Shown here: one piece after another, positions 1 through 4,793 of the stretch
Layout: each line of letters opens with the position of its first letter
Numbering within the stretch: the first letter of the stretch is position 1
Assembly: GCA_947472965.1 (NCBI GenBank)
Contig: CANJEF010000091.1
Coordinates: forward strand, 1-6,076
Length of the DNA stretch: 6,076 nucleotides
Source: Sphingobacteriales bacterium
GTDB lineage: Bacteria > Bacteroidota > Bacteroidia > Chitinophagales > Chitinophagaceae
Reading direction: 5' to 3'
Made by a program: the position numbers and the translations under genes
Notes under the pieces: model-generated
What the model saw: only the letters and a program-made list of their open reading frames with translations
Told to the model about the DNA's origin: nothing
The model's database searches: none

Positions 1-189
1 TACCTGATACCCAAGATGCCTAAGATATCTGTAAACGATGTCAAATGTGATAAATGGGCGTGCATGACCAAGGTGGCTTTCTCCGCTAACGGTAGGGCCG
101 CAAACATACATACCAACCCTATTCGGTGTTATTGAATTAAAAACCTCTTTTTTTCTGGACAATGAATTGTAAAAACTTAAACCTGCCAT
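1..189 (-). CDS. cysS: Cysteinyl-tRNA synthetase, N-terminal 63 residues (partial)
   Basis: This is the 5' end of a minus-strand gene that runs off the left edge; the reading frame is open from the ATG at 189 to base 1. The 63 residues match the start of class I cysteinyl-tRNA synthetase, the cytoplasmic enzyme that charges tRNA-Cys. Visible signs are the opening [12 protein letters not shown] (residues 4-15), the block MYVCGPTV (27-34), the HIGH-type ATP-binding signature as HLGH (39-42) followed by AR, and [15 protein letters not shown] at the edge. Cys30 is at the position of the first zinc/cysteine-recognition ligand of the family. The residue after CGPTV is Ser rather than the common Tyr, which I take as a lineage variant. 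The KMSKS motif and anticodon-binding part lie outside the window. It follows the EEP gene by 69 bp on the same strand and has a TAnnTTTG element just upstream. Confidence 0.93.
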   Translation of the reverse strand, partial: MAGLSFYNSLSRKKEVFNSITPNRVGMYVCGPTVSGESHLGHARPFITFDIVYRYLRHLGYQV

Positions 190-206
190 AATCACTATTA
201 TTGATA

Positions 207-214
207 CAAAGATA
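207..214 (-). promoter_or_regulatory. Candidate Bacteroidota -7 promoter element for cysS
   Basis: On the minus strand these bases read TATCTTTG, an exact match to the Bacteroidota -7 consensus TAnnTTTG. They lie 17 bases upstream of the cysS ATG at 189, so a transcript would have a leader of only about 10-14 bases. No clear TTG/TTTG -33 element is found at the usual 19-21 base spacing, so the assignment rests on the -7 box and its position alone. It would let cysS be transcribed independently of the upstream series. Confidence 0.4.
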
Positions 215-258
215 AAGATTGCAGGCTAGAAAGGGTTTAATTGGATTTGGGGGTATTT

Positions 259-1407
259 CTATTTCCGATTCAGGTCTGCTACCAGAAAAAAGTGATCTGA
301 AATACGCTCACCCCCTTGGAAAAATTGGGTCACACTGAATGATGGATCTGCAAAAATATAATCAATCCGTAAGGTTGGTAAAATTCTCAACAGAGAAGAA
401 GTTGCGCTGGTGAATGTTGCACCGAGGCCATATCCCTTTTCAATAAAAGCATCCTGAAGATCGCCCTTGATCGTTTTATAAGCGTAGGATGTTGGCACAT
501 CATTAAGATCACCGGTGATGATAAAATCATGGGAAGAACGGGCAATCTCTGCTCTTACAAAATCGGACTGAAGACCATGCCAACGAAATGTATTTCTCAT
601 TTTCTTGAGAATATTTTTTGATTCTCCAATGTTATAATCGGATTCACTCTTTACTCCTTCGATGGCCTTGTATTCCCTATCACCGAAACCAAATGACTTA
701 AGATGCACAGAATAAATTCTGATGGTATCTTTAGCTGCAATCAAATCAGCATAAACCATATTTTCCGTTTGCCCTTTAATGTCTTGAGGGAATTTGATTA
801 CGCCTCCTTGTATAATGGGGGTCTTTGAAAAAATAGCATTCCCCGAATGATGCTTACTTCCAAAGATATCCTCGCCTTCAAACTGAACATATTTGTACCC
901 TAATATTTCCCTGAGATAATAAAGGGGGTCTGATTTGCCGATTGAAGGAATAGAAATAAATTCTTGTAAACAGATTATATCGGGATTATACTTTTTGATT
1001 GCGTCAAATATTTTTTGCGTTTGCTGATGATTATCCGGCTTAAACCTCGTCTCTTCATAGGGGATAAAATGACGCACATTCCAACTCATCACCCGAAGAT
1101 TGCTGCGGGAGGAATGATCAAAAGTTGCGAAGCTTCCGAAGGAAAAATGATATTTGAGTTGGGGGACTCCAATCAGCAAAATAGCCAAAGAAAAAAAAGC
1201 CCACATACTTCTGATAAAAAGCAATAGGAGTAGAAAAATTGAAATCACACAAAACAAATACGGCAAAAGCAATCCAAAAAATCCGGTAAACCACCACTGT
1301 TGTGGATCCAATGCAGGCGCAAAGCAACAGGCAATAAAAAATAACCCAAAAAATAAATTGAGAAAAATAAGCGTCTTGGATGAAAATGATTTCATGAACT
1401 TAACCAT
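259..1407 (-). CDS. Membrane-anchored endonuclease/exonuclease/phosphatase (EEP) family protein
   Basis: A 382-residue protein with two parts. Residues 11-85 hold three hydrophobic helices (about 12-30, 41-63 and 66-84); the basic N-terminus and the short Arg-containing loop after helix 2 suggest N-in topology, placing the rest in the periplasm. Residues about 104-380 form an EEP (DNase I/exonuclease III-like) metal-dependent phosphodiesterase fold. The catalytic set looks complete: Asn110 in MSWNVR, Glu149 in ICLQEF, His235 in YSVHLKS, Asp300 and Asn302 in TGDLND, Asp349 in RIDYIF, and Asp371-His372 in ISDHFF. The true substrate (nucleic acid, phosphoinositide-like lipid or other phosphodiester) cannot be told from sequence. 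An in-frame TGA at 1411-1413 rules out a longer N-terminus; Met5 (1395) is an alternative start. No Shine-Dalgarno is seen. It follows the second rhomboid by 120 bp, a gap filled by a small ORF that overlaps this start by 8 bases. Confidence 0.9.
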   Translation of the reverse strand: MVKFMKSFSSKTLIFLNLFFGLFFIACCFAPALDPQQWWFTGFFGLLLPYLFCVISIFLLLLLFIRSMWAFFSLAILLIGVPQLKYHFSFGSFATFDHSSRSNLRVMSWNVRHFIPYEETRFKPDNHQQTQKIFDAIKKYNPDIICLQEFISIPSIGKSDPLYYLREILGYKYVQFEGEDIFGSKHHSGNAIFSKTPIIQGGVIKFPQDIKGQTENMVYADLIAAKDTIRIYSVHLKSFGFGDREYKAIEGVKSESDYNIGESKNILKKMRNTFRWHGLQSDFVRAEIARSSHDFIITGDLNDVPTSYAYKTIKGDLQDAFIEKGYGLGATFTSATSSLLRILPTLRIDYIFADPSFSVTQFFQGGERISDHFFLVADLNRK

Positions 1408-1519
1408 GCATCAATTTTGGTATAGGATTTGCGTTATCAAGGTTAAGCATTATTTCACTTGAATGAACTGCAAGAAAGTAAATTGGGGATAAAAATAATA
1501 AAAGCGTGATTAAACTCAT
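1400..1519 (-). CDS. Possible small hydrophobic/secreted protein (39 aa), unrecognised
   Basis: An open frame fills the gap between the second rhomboid (stop at 1528) and the EEP gene (start at 1407). From the ATG at 1519 it encodes 39 residues; an in-frame GTG at 1525, two bases after the rhomboid stop, would make it 41. Its TAA (1400-1402) overlaps the EEP start region by 8 bases in another frame, an arrangement that would suit translational coupling. The N-terminal half is strongly hydrophobic (SLITLLLFLSPIYFLAV, residues 2-18), like a signal peptide or single membrane helix; the second half is polar and ends with PKLMHG. I recognise no family. An open frame of this length arises readily by chance in AT-rich DNA, so the call rests on its exact fit between two genes and the hydrophobic N-terminus. 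It could be merely untranslated spacer. Confidence 0.3.
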   Translation of the reverse strand: MSLITLLLFLSPIYFLAVHSSEIMLNLDNANPIPKLMHG

Positions 1520-1527
1520 TTTCACTC

Positions 1528-2439
1528 TCAGAGGTCTTCTTTACTGGCTTGTTTCAAGATTTTCTTTTCCTCTTCAGTTAATTTTTCATAACCGTGCTGG
1601 TTGATCTTATCCAAAATAGCATCAACACGCTGTTGTGTAACAGTTGATTTCTTGACAAAGGGCCTTTCAGCACCCTGTTTATAAAACGTAGTTGTTTTGA
1701 TTGAAGACCCCTGCTTTTTTGAAGGAGTAAACCAGGAAGAAAATGTTCTTGCGGCTAAATTCATCCATTCACCAAGATCAAGTCCATTATGCAAGCACTT
1801 TATAAACGTGTAACCCATTATGCCAGCAAATAGGTGCGGAATCATCAACACTGGACTATTCGTAAGTGCCGAGAGGTCAACCAATGCATAAGCAAGTGTT
1901 ATTACCCAAAGTGGTATACCACCGCCAATCAGTGGGAAAAAACGATATCCAGGTGAGATGGTTGCAGCTGCCACTGCAAGACCAAGAAGGATTGATGATA
2001 CCCCTGTAAAAAAGACGCCACCCGACAAGCTGGCTACGCCAATATTTGACACTGCTAGAAATGTGAAGGCAGAAATAAAACCGCAATACAAATACAATGG
2101 AATAAGTTTGTCGCCTCCAACCAGGTCTTGAATCAAATGGCCAAAAACCCAAAGCCAAAAAATGTTACTGATGGCCAAAAATACTTTTACCTCCGTAAAC
2201 TGCATAGTTAATATTGTCCAGGGGTTACGCAATAGTGTTGCCGAGTCTGATGACATGGCAAATAACTTGTACGTATTTGTATAAAATGAGGTTTCGGGAA
2301 TAGAAGAAAAGGTATATATACTTTTCAGAAAATTAAGCAGTATCAATAGCATTGCATTGATAATGATCAACATCACCACAGAATTTGAGGTGTTCCAAAT
2401 TGAATTGCTGCCTGTGCTTTTATAATCCCTGTAACCCAT
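1528..2439 (-). CDS. Divergent rhomboid-family membrane protein with C-terminal soluble tail
   Basis: A 303-residue protein with a rhomboid-type membrane core and a cytoplasmic-looking tail. Likely helices are about 21-43, 82-101, 112-131, 139-160, 168-188 and 197-215. The catalytic dyad positions of rhomboid proteases are kept: Ser148 in GVSS (146-149) and His202 in PHLFAGIMG. The surroundings differ: the usual GxSG is GVSS, and the HxxxN oxyanion motif is changed at its first position to Leu88, keeping Asn92. It may therefore be a weak or specialised protease, or a pseudoprotease. Residues about 220-303 are hydrophilic; the end, with VDAILDKI (272-279) and a helix rich in Glu/Lys, resembles the C-terminal domain often found on Bacteroidota rhomboids (DUF6576, from memory). 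Its ATG is 15 bases after the stop of the canonical rhomboid, so the two are almost surely cotranscribed. No Shine-Dalgarno is visible; the leader is A/T-rich. Confidence 0.85.
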   Translation of the reverse strand: MGYRDYKSTGSNSIWNTSNSVVMLIIINAMLLILLNFLKSIYTFSSIPETSFYTNTYKLFAMSSDSATLLRNPWTILTMQFTEVKVFLAISNIFWLWVFGHLIQDLVGGDKLIPLYLYCGFISAFTFLAVSNIGVASLSGGVFFTGVSSILLGLAVAAATISPGYRFFPLIGGGIPLWVITLAYALVDLSALTNSPVLMIPHLFAGIMGYTFIKCLHNGLDLGEWMNLAARTFSSWFTPSKKQGSSIKTTTFYKQGAERPFVKKSTVTQQRVDAILDKINQHGYEKLTEEEKKILKQASKEDL

Positions 2440-2454
2440 TGCTATTTTATATGA

Positions 2455-3150
2455 TCAATAAAACCTATTCCTGTCTTTTTTATTCCAAATCATCACGATA
2501 ACGATACCAATTGCTGCACCACCAAGATGAGCAAAATGTGCAATACCCGTCGACTCGCTCGAAACGCCACCAATCACATCCATCGCAGCCAGTCCTAGTA
2601 GTGCCCATTTGGCCTTGATGGGAAATGGAATCGGCAATATGAGCATTTGGCTATTGGGAAATGTAAATGCAAATGCGGCAAAAATGCCCATCACGGCTCC
2701 GGACGCACCTAATGTTGGAATATTTGACAACATATAGAGCTCTTGTGCACTGATTTGTCCGGCCTGAAATAAGTTGTTGTAATTAGATATGTCGTACGTA
2801 AGAGCAAATGCTTGGGCTATACCTGCACCAACCCCACAAACCAGGTAAAATAGCAAGAACCTGACAGGGCCCCATAGATTCTCCAAGGTGGAGCCGAACA
2901 TCCATAAGGCAAACATATTGAATAGGATATGAAAAAAAGAACTTGAAGAATGCAAAAACATGTATGTAATAAATTGCCATATCCCATAACGATCAGAAGC
3001 AAAATGATGGAGGGCAAATAAATTTTCCATGGGTAAGAGATCTTGCCCAATGGTGATTTGTGCGAGCCACACCAATGAATTAATGATGATCAGGTTTTTT
3101 ATAACAACAGGGAGAACCTGAAATCGTCCTGGCCTTATTTCTGATTGCAT
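2455..3150 (-). CDS. Rhomboid family intramembrane serine protease (canonical)
   Basis: A 231-residue polytopic membrane protein of the rhomboid/GlpG family, which cleaves transmembrane segments of other membrane proteins inside the inner membrane. Numbered from the start at 3150, the complete catalytic set is present: HILFN with His74 and Asn78 (oxyanion site), GASG 148-151 with nucleophile Ser150, and AHFAHLGG with catalytic His208 in the last helix, followed by a GxxxG packing motif. About six helices are seen (roughly 18-35, 73-91, 96-118, 145-165, 180-195, 203-222), with a polar loop at 119-144. The frame extends to an ATG at 3189 (13 more residues), but I prefer 3150: the protein then begins MQSEIRPGRFQVLP as family members usually do, and a TAnnTTTG element lies inside the extension. 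It is 46 bases after rlmD and 15 bases before the second rhomboid. Its substrate is unknown. Confidence 0.93.
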   Translation of the reverse strand: MQSEIRPGRFQVLPVVIKNLIIINSLVWLAQITIGQDLLPMENLFALHHFASDRYGIWQFITYMFLHSSSSFFHILFNMFALWMFGSTLENLWGPVRFLLFYLVCGVGAGIAQAFALTYDISNYNNLFQAGQISAQELYMLSNIPTLGASGAVMGIFAAFAFTFPNSQMLILPIPFPIKAKWALLGLAAMDVIGGVSSESTGIAHFAHLGGAAIGIVIVMIWNKKDRNRFY

Positions 3151-3166
3151 AATTGGATTTGAAATG

Positions 3167-3174
3167 CAAAAATA
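3167..3174 (-). promoter_or_regulatory. Candidate -7 promoter element for the rhomboid pair
   Basis: The minus strand reads TATTTTTG here, an exact TAnnTTTG match, 16 bases upstream of the ATG at 3150 and downstream of the stop of rlmD. Transcription from it would begin about 4-7 bases further on, after the alternative ATG at 3189, so such a transcript could only use the start at 3150. No well-spaced TTTG -33 element is seen; the nearest TTG is only 12 bases upstream of the box. Confidence 0.4.
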
Positions 3175-3182
3175 GCAAACCT

Positions 3183-3195
3183 GCATCAATGATGC
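3183..3195. repeat. Short inverted repeat between rlmD and the rhomboid gene
   Basis: The bases GCATCAATGATGC form a perfect 6-base inverted repeat around a central A, just after the rlmD stop codon and about 9 bases upstream of the candidate -7 box of the rhomboid. No T-run follows on the minus strand, so it is not a convincing terminator. It lies where an operator could sit, but a palindrome this short may be chance. Confidence 0.25.
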
Positions 3196-3196
3196 G

Positions 3197-4627
3197 CTAT
3201 GAATGTCGGAGGTTTAACCTGACAACCGTTTCAATGTGGTGGGTATGGGGGAACATATCAACAGTTTGTATGGCAGCAACATCATATTTTTCCGACAACA
3301 GTTGGAGGTCTCTTGCCTGCGTTGCAGGATTGCAGCTTACATAAACCACAATAGGTGCTTCCATGGCTAGAATCTGTTTGACCAATTTTTCATGCATCCC
3401 TACCCGTGGCGGATCGGTAATGATAACATCTGGCCTACCGTGTTTCAGAAAAAAATCATCTGTACAAATAGCAGCCACATCACCTGAGAAGAAAATAGTA
3501 TTTGAGATGTTATTGAGTGCGGCATTCTCATGGGCATCGTTCACAGCCTCTTCAATCATTTCAACACCAATCACTTTTGCTGCCTGGTCATTCAAAAAAA
3601 TACCGATGCTCCCTGTACCACAATAAAGGTCGTATACCGTTTCGTGCCCTGTTAATGATGCAAACTTTTTTGCAATGCCATAGAGCACTTCGGCCTGCTT
3701 CGTATTTGTTTGAAAAAAGGATTTGGGTCCAACCTTGAATTTGAAAGCCCCAAGCTGTTCAAGGGCATATTCCTTGCCATGAAACAACACAGGTTGTTGA
3801 TCATGCAAACTATCATTCAACTTTTTATTGATCGTATAATACAAAGATGTGATTTGAGGAAATTGATTCTTTATGAAATTCATCATCCCCTCAACAACTT
3901 CCTGATCAAATTCTGCGAAGACAAGATTAACCATGGTGTCTCCTGTTGTACAAAGCCGAATCATCAGGTTTCTTAAAACACCTGTATGCTGCTTGATATC
4001 ATAAAATGGGATGCCTTGCTCCAATGCATAATCACGCACTTTATTTCTGATATCATTGTTAAGAGAAGCTTGCAGATGACATTCCTCAATATCAATCACT
4101 TTATCAAAAGATCCAGGCACATGAAAACCAAGTGCAGGAATAGAGGGCAATCCGCGCGGACCATCCTCGTGCATTGGCATTGAATCAATCTCTTGTTGTG
4201 TATAGTATTTTTTCGAACTGAACGTGAATTCAAGCTTGTTCCTATAAGCCTTTATTGCTTCAGACCCAATGGCCGGAAGCATTTCAGGCAATGTTACCTT
4301 ACCGATTCGCTTCATTTGATCTGCCACTTCCTGTTGCTTATACTCCAATTGCTTTTCGTAAGGAAGCATTTGCCATTTGCATCCTCCACAAACACCAAAA
4401 TGTTTGCAAAAAGGCTGAACCCTATCAGGTGAATATTGACTAAAGCGAATAGCCTTTCCTTCAGCCCAATCTTTTTTATTTTTTGACAACCTTACATCAA
4501 CAACATCACCTGGAACCGCACCTTCAATGAAGACAACTTTTCCTTCCAAACGTGCAATGGACTTGCCTCCTGCAGCATAAGCATCAACAGAAAGATTTTC
4601 CAACACCATGTTTCGCCTTTTCTTCAT
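3197..4627 (-). CDS. rlmD: 23S rRNA (uracil-C5)-methyltransferase, RlmD/RumA type
   Basis: A 476-residue SAM-dependent RNA m5U methyltransferase of the RlmD/TrmA family; in E. coli RlmD methylates U1939 of 23S rRNA. Domains in order: an N-terminal TRAM RNA-binding domain (about 8-62); a [4Fe-4S] site with Cys74, Cys80 and Cys83 (C-x5-C-GG-C) plus Cys183 in IEECHLQ; and a Rossmann methyltransferase domain from about 290. The latter has FFQTN (304-308), the SAM-binding loop DLYCGTGSIG (333-342), DPPR (405-408), the nucleophile Cys432 in SCNP, and the catalytic base Glu466 in MFPHTHHIE. It is about 40 residues longer than E. coli RlmD, partly from a segment at 137-175 before the fourth cluster cysteine, as is usual in Bacteroidota homologues. 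Met7 is an alternative start. Which uridine is modified is inferred from the family; a dual-site (RlmCD-like) activity is not excluded. It heads the minus-strand series and is divergent from the thioredoxin-like gene. Confidence 0.92.
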   Translation of the reverse strand: MKKRRNMVLENLSVDAYAAGGKSIARLEGKVVFIEGAVPGDVVDVRLSKNKKDWAEGKAIRFSQYSPDRVQPFCKHFGVCGGCKWQMLPYEKQLEYKQQEVADQMKRIGKVTLPEMLPAIGSEAIKAYRNKLEFTFSSKKYYTQQEIDSMPMHEDGPRGLPSIPALGFHVPGSFDKVIDIEECHLQASLNNDIRNKVRDYALEQGIPFYDIKQHTGVLRNLMIRLCTTGDTMVNLVFAEFDQEVVEGMMNFIKNQFPQITSLYYTINKKLNDSLHDQQPVLFHGKEYALEQLGAFKFKVGPKSFFQTNTKQAEVLYGIAKKFASLTGHETVYDLYCGTGSIGIFLNDQAAKVIGVEMIEEAVNDAHENAALNNISNTIFFSGDVAAICTDDFFLKHGRPDVIITDPPRVGMHEKLVKQILAMEAPIVVYVSCNPATQARDLQLLSEKYDVAAIQTVDMFPHTHHIETVVRLNLRHS

Positions 4628-4659
4628 TCAACTGGTTTATTGGGCAAATGTATTGAATA

Positions 4660-4692
4660 CAAAGGTATCTTACTGAATTAAGGGTAGCCAAA
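4660..4692 (-). promoter_or_regulatory. Promoter of rlmD (TTTG -33 and TACCTTTG -7)
   Basis: Read on the minus strand, a TTTG (4692-4689) is followed after 21 bases by TACCTTTG (4667-4660), an exact match to TAnnTTTG. Both boxes and their spacing fit the Bacteroidota housekeeping promoter (TTTG, 19-21 bases, TAnnTTTG). The -7 box ends 32 bases before the rlmD ATG, giving a leader of about 25-29 bases. It is the best-formed promoter in the window and probably drives rlmD and the genes after it. Confidence 0.6.
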
Positions 4693-4748
4693 AAGCCTGG
4701 GGTAGAATTAAATTAGTTAAACTTTATACATTTCAGTAGCGATACTCT

Positions 4749-4780
4749 TTTGACCATTTGCCATACATTGAATAATTTTA
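4749..4780 (+). promoter_or_regulatory. Candidate promoter of the thioredoxin-like gene
   Basis: On the plus strand TTTG (4749-4752) is followed after 20 bases by TAATTTTA (4773-4780), which matches TAnnTTTG except for the last base. It ends 13 bases before the ATG at 4794. The spacing is right but the -7 box is imperfect. An alternative, TACATTTC at 4727-4734, also has one mismatch but lacks a well-placed -33 box. Confidence 0.3.
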
Positions 4781-4793
4781 CAAAAATCGAACC

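Noticed and set aside
190..258. Transcription terminator between the EEP gene and cysS
   Set aside because: No stable inverted repeat followed by a T-run could be found on the minus strand.
1438..1445. TAACCTTG on the minus strand upstream of the EEP gene as a -7 element
   Set aside because: It mismatches the invariant TTTG part and has no -33 box at proper spacing; the gene is more likely read through from the rhomboids.
1015..1462. Plus-strand open frames of 70 and 102 codons opposite the EEP gene start
   Set aside because: They are antisense to the membrane segments and first catalytic motif of the EEP protein; the predicted peptides are low-complexity, Lys/Asn-rich and resemble no family.
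1877..2158. Minus-strand 93-codon frame inside the second rhomboid
   Set aside because: It is an alternative frame of the rhomboid coding sequence, with a Trp/Cys-rich composition typical of out-of-frame reading.
2783..3050. Two minus-strand frames of 65 and 77 codons inside the canonical rhomboid
   Set aside because: Out-of-frame readings of the region coding the conserved HILFN helix; no independent support.
3363..4443. Several plus-strand open frames of 60-90 codons opposite rlmD
   Set aside because: They lie antisense to a strongly conserved, fully intact methyltransferase; their peptides show no domain likeness and mirror its codon pattern.
4652..4775. Repeated ATTGAATA octamer (4652-4659 and 4768-4775) in the divergent promoter region
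   Set aside because: Only 8 bases of low-complexity AT-rich sequence; expected by chance and without symmetrical placement to the two promoters.
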